DNA of 64,000 nucleotides from JANPCX01 sp031431125 (GCA_031431125.1 JANPCX010000002.1:1-64000); one strand, 5' to 3'. Shown: positions 26,104 through 35,587, numbered from the stretch's first letter. The notes: a model not told the origin generated them from the letters alone. Numbers and translations are program-made.

Positions 26104-26207
26104 CCGGTTAAAATCCATTTCAAGCTCTCTACAAAGGCGAACCTTGGTTCGCCTTTGTTGCATTTGTGTATGGCTATTGCTGCTGTTTCACCGTTCGAGG
26201 CGAATTG

Positions 26208-28127
26208 ATGTTTGATTTCATACGTTCCAACACCCGAGTACTCTTTTTTATCTTGCTGGTGTTGATCATTCCATCCTTCATTTTTGTAGGCGTCGATGGC
26301 TACCGCAGCATGGATGAGGGCTCGAATGTGGCAGTGGCCAAGGTGCACGGGCAGAAAATTAGCCAGGTCGAGTTAGAGGCCGCCATCCGCCAACAGGGGG
26401 ACCGGATTCGCGGCCAGCGTCCTGATCTCGATCCCGCGCTGCTGGATGGTCCTGAGTTCAAGCAGCAAGTGCTGGATGAACTGGTCCGCCAACGCGTGAT
26501 GACAGCCGCGGTCAATGAACTTCATTTGGTCACGACCGATGAGCGGTTGAAACGCCTCTTCAGCACCGACCCTCAATTCGCCTCAGTCCGAAACCCCGAC
26601 GGCACCGTGAACAAAGAAATCCTCGCCACGCAAGGCATGTCTTCGGACATGTTCGCCCAGCGCTTGCGCCAGGATTTGTCCCTGCAGCAGGTGTTCCGAG
26701 GTGTGGTGGGCAGTGCGGTTGTGACCCCTGCCGTGACGCAAGCCGCTTTGGATCCCTTGTTTCAGCAGCGCCAAGTTCAGGTGGTGAGTTTTCCGGCACA
26801 GCGCCACCTGGCCAGCGTCAAACCCACGGACGCACAAATCGAAGCCTTGTACATCGATCCGGTCAACGCCAGTCGTTTCAAAGCGCCAGAGCAGGCAGAC
26901 ATCGAGTTCGTTGTGCTTGACGCGGAGGTCATGAAAAAAGGCATCACCGTTGCCGCAGAAGACGTGCAAAAGTTTTATGACAAAAACATCTCTCGGTACA
27001 CAACCCCTGAACAGCGGCGTGCCAGTCACGTGCTTGTAAAGGCTGGTCCTGATGCTTCCTCGGATGAGAAGACCAAAGCCAGAGCCAAGGCCCAGGCATT
27101 GCTGGAGCAGCTTCGCGCCAAGCCCGCCACTTTTGCGGAGCTGGCTCGCAAAAACTCTGAAGACTCCGTTTCAGCCGAACGCGGTGGAGACCTGGATTTC
27201 TTCGGACGCGAGGACATGAAACCGTCTTTTGATAAAGCGGTGTTTGCGCTAAAAAATGAAGGCGATTTGAGCGATGTCGTGGAAACTGAGTTTGGCTTTC
27301 ACATCATTCAACTGACGGGCAAACGCGGTGGTGAAAAACGCGGTCTTGACACCGTGCGCGCAGAAATAGAAAGTGAACTTCGCGCCGAACTGGCGCAGAA
27401 AAAATACACCGAAGCAGCCGTTGATTTTTCCAACATGGTCTATGAACAAGCCGACAGCCTGAATCCGGTCTCAGACAAATACAAACTCGACATCCAAACT
27501 GCCAAGGCCGTCACACGCGATGCCAAACCTGATCCCGCCAGCCCTTTGGCCAATAAACGTCTCATCGACCAATTGTTCGCTGACGATGCGGTGCGCAACA
27601 AACGCAACACGGAAGCCATCGACTTGGGAGGCAGTCGCCTTGTTGCTGGGCGGGTTGTGAAACACACGCCATCGCGGCTGTTGCCCCTGGAAGAAGTCAG
27701 AGAGACCGTTCGAGGCGCACTTACCGTCAGCCAAGCAGCTGCCTTGTCGCGCCAAGATGGAGAGGCCAGGCTGTCAGCACTCAAAGCGGCGCCCGATACG
27801 GTGTTGACTGAGCCGACTCAGAAAGTTTCTCGCTTGCAACGCAATGAACTGGCGCCCGCCCTCCTGGATGCCATCATGCGCGCGCCAACGTCCAAATTGC
27901 CGAGTTATGTCGGTGTTGATCTGGGCGATCAAGGCTATGCGCTGATCAAGATACTGGAAATTCTGCCGCGTGACCCTTTGATGGCTGACCCTGAGCGCAG
28001 CCGCAATCAGTACGGAAAAACCTGGGCCGATGCAGAAGCACAGGCCTACTACGCTGGCCTTAAAAAACGTTTCAAGGTGGACATCAAGGCCAAGGCCGTT
28101 GCCGCGGCTGCCAGCGGCGCGAATTGA
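26208..28127 (+). CDS. ppiD: Peptidyl-prolyl cis-trans isomerase D (PpiD/SurA N-terminal type)
   Basis: PpiD is a periplasmic chaperone anchored in the inner membrane near the Sec translocon. The start at 26208, with GAGG upstream, gives MFDFIRSNTRVLFFILLVLI, a short cytoplasmic tail and one membrane helix (residues about 11-31). SurA-like chaperone segments follow (VELEAAIRQQGDRIRGQ), then a parvulin domain at about residues 265-370 (QRRASHVLVKAGPDASSDEK, FGREDMKPSF, VVETEFGFHIIQLTG). At 639 residues it is normal for the family. Linkage to HU is conserved. An upstream GTG in the same frame is less likely. Confidence 0.93.
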   Translation: MFDFIRSNTRVLFFILLVLIIPSFIFVGVDGYRSMDEGSNVAVAKVHGQKISQVELEAAIRQQGDRIRGQRPDLDPALLDGPEFKQQVLDELVRQRVMTAAVNELHLVTTDERLKRLFSTDPQFASVRNPDGTVNKEILATQGMSSDMFAQRLRQDLSLQQVFRGVVGSAVVTPAVTQAALDPLFQQRQVQVVSFPAQRHLASVKPTDAQIEALYIDPVNASRFKAPEQADIEFVVLDAEVMKKGITVAAEDVQKFYDKNISRYTTPEQRRASHVLVKAGPDASSDEKTKARAKAQALLEQLRAKPATFAELARKNSEDSVSAERGGDLDFFGREDMKPSFDKAVFALKNEGDLSDVVETEFGFHIIQLTGKRGGEKRGLDTVRAEIESELRAELAQKKYTEAAVDFSNMVYEQADSLNPVSDKYKLDIQTAKAVTRDAKPDPASPLANKRLIDQLFADDAVRNKRNTEAIDLGGSRLVAGRVVKHTPSRLLPLEEVRETVRGALTVSQAAALSRQDGEARLSALKAAPDTVLTEPTQKVSRLQRNELAPALLDAIMRAPTSKLPSYVGVDLGDQGYALIKILEILPRDPLMADPERSRNQYGKTWADAEAQAYYAGLKKRFKVDIKAKAVAAAASGAN

Positions 28128-28176
28128 CGGGTATTTGAGACCGCTGCGGTCTCCTCGTCTATAATTTCATCTCTAC

Positions 28177-28253
28177 GGTGGCTGTAGCTCAGTTGGTAGA
28201 GTCCAGGATTGTGATTCCTGTTGTCGTGGGTTCGAGCCCCATCAGCCACCCCA
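28177..28253 (+). tRNA. tRNA-His (anticodon GTG)
   Basis: A complete cloverleaf with acceptor stem GTGGCTG/CAGCCAC, D-arm AGCTCAGTTGGTAGAG, anticodon loop TTGTGAT (anticodon GTG), T-arm GTGGGTTCGAGCCCC and an encoded CCA end. The extra G at 28177 opposite C73 is the G-1 identity element of tRNA-His. A terminator lies 20 bp downstream. Confidence 0.97.
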
Positions 28254-28272
28254 AGTTTTTCTCCTGTGACAG

Positions 28273-28292
28273 CGGCCCTTCGGGGCCGTTTT
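28273..28292 (+). terminator. Rho-independent terminator after tRNA-His
   Basis: CGGCCC-TTCG-GGGCCG forms a six-bp GC stem with a TTCG tetraloop followed by four T residues. It terminates transcripts from the ppiD/tRNA-His side before the convergent sensor kinase gene. Confidence 0.85.
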
Positions 28293-28321
28293 GTCATTTC
28301 CGCCGTGCGTATCTCGCTTGC

Positions 28322-30568
28322 TCACTCAGCGCCGAAGTTCTCCACCAGCACCTCGCAGCAAATTCCGCCGGCGTCCAGTGCTTGCCACTGAACGCTACCG
28401 CCCAATTGTTTGACTCGTTTTCGAACCCCGCCCAAACCCAGGCCGTGGGACCAGGCCTGCGGGTTGGTGCCCGTGCCATCATCGGCAAGCAGAATATGCA
28501 GCCTGTTGTTCTGCAACTGAATATTGATCGTGACCGTTTGCGCTTTGGCATGTGACATCACATTGCTCACGAGTTCCCGCAGGACCCGCGTTAGTGCCGA
28601 CCACTGAACAACGGACAGCAATACATCGTCGTCGGCATTCAATTCCCACCGAAGCGTGAGGTCTGCGGCTGACAAACGCTGCGTGAGATCGGCTTTCCAT
28701 TCGGCTGCCGCATGCGAGAGGCGTTGATTCGCTACCGCCAAGCCGCGGGTCAGTGTTTTGAGATCCTGCAGGGTGTGCCGAACATAAGCTTCCATCTCGG
28801 GCGTGCTGGACTGGTACATCAGGGTGAGCAAACGCGCGCCGATGTCGTCGTGCAGGTCTTGCGCCAAGCGCATGCGCTCTTCGCTGCGGCCCTGTTCCAC
28901 CGCCCGGTCAAATGCTACGGCCCGACGCAACTGGTCAACAATTCTTTCTGCCAATACCGCGTCGTCGCTGTGAAACAAGCGCTGGCCTTGTTGCGCATAA
29001 CGCAGCACGATGGACAGCGGCGCGTTTTGACCAGGTTGGCTCCAGCTCTGAATGGGGAGCAGCAAAGTAGATCCACCATCGACAATTCGTGGGGCCTGCA
29101 AGGCTTTGTCGGATGCGCTGATCTGCAAGGGATTGAACAGGTCACGCAGCAGCCGCACGATCATGTCCGCACTGCGTTCTGGGTGTGCTTCTATTGCACG
29201 AGCACTTCGGTACAGCTGCTCGAACATGCGCTCTGTGGTGTGCAGGCGTTGTCCGCGCACACGATCGATCAACCACTGCCTTGCCCCGGCATAAACAGCG
29301 AGAGACAAGAACAATGCGAGCGTCAGTGATGTGAACTGACTCAAAGACAGCAAACTGACAAAACCCAAATCGAGCAGTGTGGCGATGCTGCTGACACCGG
29401 CCAACAACATGAATTCGCGCAACATTTGCTGAGAACGCGCCACAAATGGCATCACCAGCAGCAGACAAGAAAAGAACACGCTCCACACCACTGCCGATGT
29501 AGGGATCAACTTGATTTGAAGGGCCACCACACTTTCACTCATGGCGGCCAGTCCGATCAGCGTCAACAAGCCCAGCAAGCCCGCCCATGTGAAGCGCTGA
29601 ATGACCAAGGTGTAGGGGTGGGCGAGCAAGCGATAGGAGCTGCGTTGCACCCACAGTGACAGTACGGCCGCCAGCACCAACACGGCGTGCATCCACCACC
29701 ACGTGGCCCCGTGCCCGTTCAGCACCGTCAGTGCACTCAAAGTACCCGCCACGAGCCAAGCGCCCGAGACCCAAGCGCTTGCACTGGGCAAACGTTTTGG
29801 ATGGACGCAGCTTGCGTGGACCATCGCAGCTGCCGTTAACAGGTCCAGTAGCAGTGGCAGTGGTGCTTGCAGCGCGAGCCACATCCTCGGCAATCCCAGC
29901 GAGGGCTGCGACGCAACGCCAGCGAACACCAGGTTGATCGCCTGGCATACCGCCATCAGTGCGTACAGGGCATTGCCTCGATGGGGTTGGGCTAAAAACA
30001 AGACGGCCGCAACCAAGTACAGCAGCAAGCCCAGTGCGCATAGCAGCCACACCACCGATGGCAAGGACAGCAGGCCGCGTGCTTGGGGCGCAACTTGGAC
30101 GACCTCGCCATTTTCAAACACGAGCTCGACCGCGGGTTGGGCCAAGAGGGCTGTCAATGACTGTGCCTGTGCAGTGGCTTGTGTGCGTGTGCCTTCACTC
30201 GGTGTCCACCGGGCGGAGCGCAGTAAAGGCGCGATGGCGATGACGTCGCTGTCGCCAACGGCTCTCAAGCCGCGAAGGGACTGTCCAACGCTGGGCTGCA
30301 GCACGGGGCTGTTGGTCTCGCTGAGCAGCAGTTGACCGGTGCTACTCGGGTTCCATTGCCCTGGGATGGTGGGTGATGCCGCCAGCCAACGCAGGGTTGC
30401 GAACAAGGTGAAACAACCGACCAAGGCCACCACGACCAAGATGCGCATGCGCCAACCCATCCATCTTGACGGCGATGGCGAGAACTCCGGTTGCAGTGGC
30501 TCGTCAGCAGCGGTTTCTTCACCCCTCCCGTCGTGGGCACTTTCGTGGACCGCCGCGGGCGCAGTCAT
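28322..30568 (-). CDS. Multi-pass sensor histidine kinase (HisKA_3/NarX-type core)
   Basis: The 748-residue protein has a first membrane helix at about residues 40-60, an extracytoplasmic region of about 110 residues, then a block of seven or more hydrophobic helices (about residues 170-430). The cytoplasmic kinase part has RMRLAQDLHDDIGARLLTLM with phospho-acceptor His573, and a C-terminal HATPase domain with LRELVSNVMSHAKAQ and GLGLGGVRKRVKQLGG. This core pairs with LuxR-type regulators, and such a gene precedes it by 3 bp on the same strand. The input domain suggests membrane or small-molecule sensing; the signal is unknown. Confidence 0.9.
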   Translation of the reverse strand: MTAPAAVHESAHDGRGEETAADEPLQPEFSPSPSRWMGWRMRILVVVALVGCFTLFATLRWLAASPTIPGQWNPSSTGQLLLSETNSPVLQPSVGQSLRGLRAVGDSDVIAIAPLLRSARWTPSEGTRTQATAQAQSLTALLAQPAVELVFENGEVVQVAPQARGLLSLPSVVWLLCALGLLLYLVAAVLFLAQPHRGNALYALMAVCQAINLVFAGVASQPSLGLPRMWLALQAPLPLLLDLLTAAAMVHASCVHPKRLPSASAWVSGAWLVAGTLSALTVLNGHGATWWWMHAVLVLAAVLSLWVQRSSYRLLAHPYTLVIQRFTWAGLLGLLTLIGLAAMSESVVALQIKLIPTSAVVWSVFFSCLLLVMPFVARSQQMLREFMLLAGVSSIATLLDLGFVSLLSLSQFTSLTLALFLSLAVYAGARQWLIDRVRGQRLHTTERMFEQLYRSARAIEAHPERSADMIVRLLRDLFNPLQISASDKALQAPRIVDGGSTLLLPIQSWSQPGQNAPLSIVLRYAQQGQRLFHSDDAVLAERIVDQLRRAVAFDRAVEQGRSEERMRLAQDLHDDIGARLLTLMYQSSTPEMEAYVRHTLQDLKTLTRGLAVANQRLSHAAAEWKADLTQRLSAADLTLRWELNADDDVLLSVVQWSALTRVLRELVSNVMSHAKAQTVTINIQLQNNRLHILLADDGTGTNPQAWSHGLGLGGVRKRVKQLGGSVQWQALDAGGICCEVLVENFGAE

Positions 30569-30571
30569 TGG

Positions 30572-31342
30572 TCAAACCAGACCCTGCTTGCTGGCCAGCA
30601 CGGCGGCCTCGGCCCGGCTGGAGACGTTGAGTTTTTTGTAGATGGACTTGATGTGGTCGTTGACCGTGAACCACTTGATGCCCGTGAGGCTGGCGATCTC
30701 TTTGATGGTGAAGCCCTTGCTCAAATAGGTGAGAACTTCGGTTTCACGTGGTGTGAGTTTTTCGTGGTCCAGCGGTGCGCCGCGTCCCATGGGCATGGGG
30801 CGGCTGCTTGAGAAGCCTGAAGGCGCCGCCAGTTTCGCCGGAGTCCCGTCGCTGCTCACGCCAGGTGCGCTGCTGCGGAAATGGGTGAGCAAGCGCCTTG
30901 CGATGGCTGGAGACAGCGGGGGTTGGCCCCGCACAATTTTTTGCAACTCTTCAACCAGTACTTCGAAGCGGTCTTCTTTGAGCAAATAGCCGTCGGCGCC
31001 GCATTGCAAGGCAGGAAAGAGGTGGTCGTCGTCTGAGTAGAGGGTGGTGACGATCTTGGTTGCCGGATAACCCGCCAACTCCGCGAGCAACTCCATGCCG
31101 TTTCCGTCTGGCAGTTCCAGGTCCACGAGGACCAATTTGAAGGGCCGACGCGCGGGATCAATGTCGTTTTCAGGTGCGGTCTTTGGTTCCGCTGTCTGCG
31201 TGGCCGTCACGTGCTTGCGGGCAGACTCCAAATCGCCTGCTTCAGAGATGACGATCTCATCGCTGAAGCTCTCGCGTACGACACGCCCGAGGAAGCTGCG
31301 CGCCACCGGGTTGTCTTCAACAATCAGGACCTTGATTTCCAT
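30572..31342 (-). CDS. LuxR-family (NarL-type) response regulator
   Basis: The start at 31342 gives MEIKVLIVEDNPVARSFLGR. The receiver domain has Asp74 in LVLVDLELPDGNG as phospho-acceptor, with TTLYSDDD and YLLKEDRFE supplying the conserved Thr/Ser and Lys. The Asp is about 20 residues later than usual, because a loop rich in Thr, Glu and Pro (residues 46-66) is inserted before strand 3. A Ser/Pro-rich linker leads to the C-terminal LuxR helix-turn-helix (LTPRETEVLTYLSKGFTIKE). It is co-transcribed with the downstream histidine kinase. Targets unknown. Confidence 0.91.
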   Translation of the reverse strand: MEIKVLIVEDNPVARSFLGRVVRESFSDEIVISEAGDLESARKHVTATQTAEPKTAPENDIDPARRPFKLVLVDLELPDGNGMELLAELAGYPATKIVTTLYSDDDHLFPALQCGADGYLLKEDRFEVLVEELQKIVRGQPPLSPAIARRLLTHFRSSAPGVSSDGTPAKLAAPSGFSSSRPMPMGRGAPLDHEKLTPRETEVLTYLSKGFTIKEIASLTGIKWFTVNDHIKSIYKKLNVSSRAEAAVLASKQGLV

Positions 31343-31532
31343 ACCTGTTTTTTTCCGAGTTCGCAGTGAAGGCATGCCGCGCCACAGCGCGGGGCCCCCC
31401 CCATGGTTGTCGTCGAATGCTAGCAGGCTGCAACCGACGCTTGAGCATGAAATTAGGGGGGGAGGTCGCTATCAAGTGCTGGTCCCGGGCAGGCCAGCGC
31501 CGCGAATGCGGGGGACTCTCTACAATGCCTTC

Positions 31533-32306
31533 ATGAGAATTCTCGTGGCCAATGATGATGGGTACCTGGCGCCCGGTTTGGCGGCCTTGGTGTCGGCTTG
31601 TGATGGTTTGGGTGAGGTGGATGTGGTCGCGCCCGAACAAAATGCCAGCGGTACATCCAACTCCTTGACCTTGAATCGCCCACTGTCGGTTTACACCGCC
31701 GCCAATGGAACTCGTTACATCAACGGCACACCATCGGACTGTGTCCATGTCGCGTTGACTGGTTTGCTGTCTTACCGGCCCGATTTGGTGGTTTCGGGCA
31801 TCAATCAAGGCGCCAACATGGGCGACGACACGCTGTATTCAGGCACCGTGGCCGCCGCGATGGAAGGCTATTTGTTTGGTGTTCCCGCCATTGCGTTTTC
31901 TCAAACGGAAAAGGGTTGGACCCACCTGGACGTTGCGACCCGCGTTGCGCGTCGTTTGATTGAATATGTGCTGCAGTCATCCCATCCGACCTTTGGCCTC
32001 GGCAAGCCCTGGCTCTTGAATGTGAACATTCCGAATCGCGCGGACGCCGACCAACTGCCCTGGTGCATCACCCGCTTGGGACGTCGACACGCCAGTGAAC
32101 CGGTGATACGTCAGACCAGTCCGCGCGGCGACACCCTCTATTGGATAGGCTCCGCGGGAGATGCGCGCGAAGCCGGCGAGGGCACTGACTTTCACGCGAC
32201 TGCGTCCAATAGGGTGTCCATCACGCCCTTGCAAGTGGACTTGACCGACCACGCGAGTTTGTCCGGATGGGCCACTGCCCTTGCTGTGCAGGGTGGTCAA
32301 GCATGA
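31533..32306 (+). CDS. surE: 5'/3'-nucleotidase SurE
   Basis: SurE is a cytoplasmic metal-dependent phosphatase of nucleoside monophosphates linked to stationary-phase survival. The start at 31533, chosen because SurE begins exactly with MRILVANDDGYLAPGLAAL, gives 257 residues. NDDG provides the metal-binding aspartates, and APEQNASGTSNSLTLNRPL and LVVSGINQGANMGDDTLYSG complete the active site. Its stop overlaps the pcm start (ATGA), as in the conserved surE-pcm-nlpD order. Confidence 0.96.
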   Translation: MRILVANDDGYLAPGLAALVSACDGLGEVDVVAPEQNASGTSNSLTLNRPLSVYTAANGTRYINGTPSDCVHVALTGLLSYRPDLVVSGINQGANMGDDTLYSGTVAAAMEGYLFGVPAIAFSQTEKGWTHLDVATRVARRLIEYVLQSSHPTFGLGKPWLLNVNIPNRADADQLPWCITRLGRRHASEPVIRQTSPRGDTLYWIGSAGDAREAGEGTDFHATASNRVSITPLQVDLTDHASLSGWATALAVQGGQA

Positions 32307-33169
32307 GTGCCCAGCCCCGCCTCCCCAAATTCCCTTTGCGATTGGAGCAAACCGCGCCAAAGCGGGGTGAAGTGGGTGGGCAGCGCAGCGCTGGCGGCCT
32401 CACGGGTGCTGCGGTCTTGCGACCACAAGCGCCCTTGGCCCACGCGGCAACCACAGCACAAAATGCCTCGGCGCCAACTGGCCTGGGTTTGGACTCAGCC
32501 GATGTTCGGCGGCGCATGGTGTCGCGGTTGCAATCCGGAGGCATCAGCCATGCTGGCGTGCTGGGCGCGTTTCAAACGGTTCCGCGCCACTTCTTTGTCG
32601 ACACGGGTTTGGTCAATCAAGCCTACGAGGACACCAGTTTGCCGATTGGCCATGGCCAGACAATTTCCAAACCATCGGTCGTGGCGCGTATGCTGGAGCT
32701 GCTGACCCAAGGAGAAAACGCTGCATCGACGGCGCAGGACGGCGGCAGCAAGGTGCTGGGCCGAGTGCTTGAGATTGGCACGGGTTGTGGTTACCAGGCC
32801 GCGCTGCTTTCCTTGTTGGCCAAGAGCGTGATCTCGGTGGAGCGACTCAAGCCCTTGCATGACAAAGCCCGCGAGCATTTAATGGCCTTGCGATCGGACA
32901 ACCTGCGTTTGGTTTATGGTGACGGTATGTTGGGGCACCCGCCAAATGCCCCGTACGACAGCATCATCGCCGCGGCTGGTGGGCAAGCGCTTCCGCAAGC
33001 ATGGCTGGACCAACTGGCCGTGGGCGGGCGTTTGATCGCGCCTGTCGCCCAGTCTGACGGTCACCGTGCGGCGCAAGCCTTGATGGTGGTTGACCGAACG
33101 CTTGAGGGTTTTCGCAGTCAGATGTTAGAAGGGGTGTTTTTCGTCCCCCTAAAATCTGGCTTCATTTGA
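32303..33169 (+). CDS. pcm: Protein-L-isoaspartate O-methyltransferase
   Basis: Pcm repairs damaged proteins by methylating isoaspartyl residues with S-adenosylmethionine. The 288-residue product has a family-typical core from about residue 70: VPRHFFVDTGLVNQAYEDTS, LPIGHGQTISKPSVVARMLE, and the SAM-binding VLEIGTGCGYQAALLSLLA. The N-terminal 65 residues are extra compared with the usual length of about 210, and are rich in Pro, Ala and Gln. It overlaps surE by 4 bp and runs close to nlpD. Confidence 0.94.
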   Translation: MSAQPRLPKFPLRLEQTAPKRGEVGGQRSAGGLTGAAVLRPQAPLAHAATTAQNASAPTGLGLDSADVRRRMVSRLQSGGISHAGVLGAFQTVPRHFFVDTGLVNQAYEDTSLPIGHGQTISKPSVVARMLELLTQGENAASTAQDGGSKVLGRVLEIGTGCGYQAALLSLLAKSVISVERLKPLHDKAREHLMALRSDNLRLVYGDGMLGHPPNAPYDSIIAAAGGQALPQAWLDQLAVGGRLIAPVAQSDGHRAAQALMVVDRTLEGFRSQMLEGVFFVPLKSGFI

Positions 33170-33201
33170 TCGACAGTGTATTTCTTGTGATTGGTTTCTT
33201 G

Positions 33202-34170
33202 ATGTCTGGTATGAGTTTTCGCGTGAATCCACCAGCGTTGGCGACTGTCCGTCGGCCGTTGCTGCCTGTTTTATTGCTGCTGGCGTTTGTGTTGACGCTG
33301 GTTGGGTGCGCCTCCAGCCAACACAAGGCCCCGGTCGAAGAACGTGGAGTTCCGACCCGGCCCACAGCTGTCAACACGGCGCCTGCTGCGCCAGCCGCTG
33401 CTGCCACAGAAGCCCCCAAACCCTTGCCTGGTGCTGAGAACGCAGGCAAGCCCGGTTACTACGCCATCAAACCCGGCGACACCTTGATTCGCGTGGGGCT
33501 GGACCAGGGGCAAAACTGGAAAGACATTGCCAAGTGGAACAACATTGACAACCCCAACCTGATTGAGGTGGGGCAGGTCATACGTGTGGCTGCGCCGGGT
33601 TCGGATGCCGCAGCGATGGGCGCTCGGCCCGTAACCACGGCCAAGGTGGAGTCCAAACCCCTGGACAGCAAACCCCCCGCTGCCCCGGGCACAACACTGA
33701 CGCCTGCCGCGGTGGGTGCTCCCGCGTCTTCGGCGACGTCCACCACAGCGTCGTCAGGCCCTACCGTGACTCCGGGTGCCGCAGCTGCCAAGGACACCGA
33801 CGACGATGTGAATTGGCAATGGCCAGCAAGCGGCTCGGTGGTGTCGCCGTTCGATGAAGGAAAGACCAAGGGACTCGCGATTGCTGGGCGCGCGGGTGAC
33901 CCCGTGTTGGCTGCCGCTGACGGGAAAGCGGTTTATGTGGGTTCCGCGATTCGCGGCTATGGCAACCTGATCGTCATTCAACACAACGGCCGCTACCTCA
34001 CCGCCTATGCCCACAACCAAACCTTGTTGGTGAAAGAGGGGCAAACGGTTCGCCGTGGGCAACGCATTGCCGAAATGGGTTCGACCGATGCGGACCGGGT
34101 GCAGTTGCACTTCGAGATTCGCCGGCACGGCAAACCGGTAGATCCGACCAAACTGCTGCCAACGCGTTGA
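33202..34170 (+). CDS. nlpD: NlpD-like lipoprotein, LysM plus degenerate M23 domain
   Basis: NlpD is an outer membrane lipoprotein that activates the amidase AmiC during cell separation. A signal sequence ends in the lipobox LVGC (VLTLVGCASS). A LysM domain follows (GYYAIKPGDTLIRVGLDQGQ and IEVGQVIRV), then a Pro/Ala/Thr linker and a C-terminal LytM/M23 domain (SGSVVSPFDEGKTKGLAIAG to LHFEIRRHGKPVDPTKLL). The zinc-binding HxxxD of active M23 peptidases is missing, as in known NlpD activators. The start is uncertain: 33202 and 33211 are ATG codons, and TTG 33166 would overlap pcm. Confidence 0.9.
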   Translation: MSGMSFRVNPPALATVRRPLLPVLLLLAFVLTLVGCASSQHKAPVEERGVPTRPTAVNTAPAAPAAAATEAPKPLPGAENAGKPGYYAIKPGDTLIRVGLDQGQNWKDIAKWNNIDNPNLIEVGQVIRVAAPGSDAAAMGARPVTTAKVESKPLDSKPPAAPGTTLTPAAVGAPASSATSTTASSGPTVTPGAAAAKDTDDDVNWQWPASGSVVSPFDEGKTKGLAIAGRAGDPVLAAADGKAVYVGSAIRGYGNLIVIQHNGRYLTAYAHNQTLLVKEGQTVRRGQRIAEMGSTDADRVQLHFEIRRHGKPVDPTKLLPTR

Positions 34171-34239
34171 GTTCTTCGGATCTGTTTTTTTAGGGGCGTT
34201 GTCTGACCGCCCCCTCCCTTCGTTTTTGCCTCTGTACCC

Positions 34240-35583
34240 ATGACTGCACATGACGAATGGCTCCGCGTGGAGTCACTGGACTTAGAAGCCCAAGGCGTGG
34301 CCCACAACCTTGAGGGCAAGGTGGTTTTCGTTGAAGGCGCTTTGCCAGGTGAAGAAGTTCGGGTGTCGGTCTTTCGCAAAAAGAGCAACTGGGAACAAGC
34401 GACCTTGCAAGCGCTGCGCAGGGAAAGCTCGCAGCGCGTCACTCCACAGTGCAGACACTTCGGTAACTGCGGCGGTTGCAAGATGCAGCACCTGCACATC
34501 GACGCCCAAGTGGCCAGCAAACAGCGTGCGGTGGAAGACGCCTTGTGGCACCTCGGCAAAGTCAAACCGCAGCAGGTGCTCAGGCCGATTGCGGGGCCGG
34601 CTTGGGGCTACCGCTACCGCGCACGGTTGTCGGTGCGTTATGTGGTCAAGAAGGGCGTTGTTCTGGTCGGTTTCCACGAGCGCAAATCCAGTTATGTCGC
34701 AGACATGGACAGCTGCGAGGTGTTGCCGCCCCACCTGAGCAAGATGCTCCTGCCATTGCGACAGCTCATAGGCCAAATGCAGCAGCGCGATCGCCTGCCG
34801 CAAATTGAAGTGGCGGTGGGAAGCGAAGTCACCGCCTTGGTGCTGCGCCACTTGGATCCACTGAGTGAGCACGACCTGGGCCTGCTGAGTGCGTTTGCGA
34901 AGGCGCACCAGGTGCAGTGGTGGTTGCAGTCCAAGGGCCCCGACACCGTGCAGCGGCTCGATGACATCGGTCCACCACTGGCCTACACCTTGCCCGAATT
35001 CGGCGTGACCATGCCGTTCAAGCCCACAGACTTCACCCAGGTCAACCACGAGATCAACCGCACCTTGGTGGGCCGGGCGTTGCGGCTGTTGCAAGTGCAA
35101 AAAACAGAGCGTGTCATCGATTGGTTTTGCGGCTTGGGCAACTTCACCTTGCCGCTGGCCACACAAGCCCACAGCGTGCTCGGCTTGGAGGGCAGCGCCA
35201 CCTTGGTGGCCCGCGCGCAAGACAACGCGCGGCTCAATGGCTTGTCAGAACGCACCGCGTTTGCGACACAGAATTTATTTGAGGTGACGCCCGCCGATTT
35301 GCTGGCCCATGGCGCGGCGCAAAAATGGCTGATCGATCCACCCCGCGAGGGCGCATTCGCGTTGGCCAAGGCCTTGGTCGATGTTCATGCCGATCCGCTG
35401 CTGGCACCAGGTTATGTGCCACCGCAGCGCATTGTTTACGTCAGCTGCAACCCGGCCACCTTGGCCCGCGATGCGGGTCTGCTGGTGCACCAGGCAGGTT
35501 ACCAGTGCACGGCAGCGGGCGCGGTGAACATGTTTCCCCACACTGCACATGTGGAGAGCATTGCGGTGTTTGAACGGCTTTGA
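34240..35583 (+). CDS. rlmD: 23S rRNA (uracil(1939)-C(5))-methyltransferase RlmD
   Basis: RlmD methylates U1939 of 23S rRNA using SAM. The 447 residues show an N-terminal TRAM domain (VESLDLEAQGVAHNLEGKVV), the iron-sulfur cysteines in CRHFGNCGGCKMQHL with a further Cys in MDSCEVL, the SAM loop DWFCGLGNFTLPLA, and the catalytic VYVSCNPATLARDAG. The length is normal. In relatives rpoS usually lies between nlpD and this gene; here only 69 bp separate them. An IS3 remnant begins 5 bp after the stop. Confidence 0.95.
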   Translation: MTAHDEWLRVESLDLEAQGVAHNLEGKVVFVEGALPGEEVRVSVFRKKSNWEQATLQALRRESSQRVTPQCRHFGNCGGCKMQHLHIDAQVASKQRAVEDALWHLGKVKPQQVLRPIAGPAWGYRYRARLSVRYVVKKGVVLVGFHERKSSYVADMDSCEVLPPHLSKMLLPLRQLIGQMQQRDRLPQIEVAVGSEVTALVLRHLDPLSEHDLGLLSAFAKAHQVQWWLQSKGPDTVQRLDDIGPPLAYTLPEFGVTMPFKPTDFTQVNHEINRTLVGRALRLLQVQKTERVIDWFCGLGNFTLPLATQAHSVLGLEGSATLVARAQDNARLNGLSERTAFATQNLFEVTPADLLAHGAAQKWLIDPPREGAFALAKALVDVHADPLLAPGYVPPQRIVYVSCNPATLARDAGLLVHQAGYQCTAAGAVNMFPHTAHVESIAVFERL

Positions 35584-35587
35584 GGAT

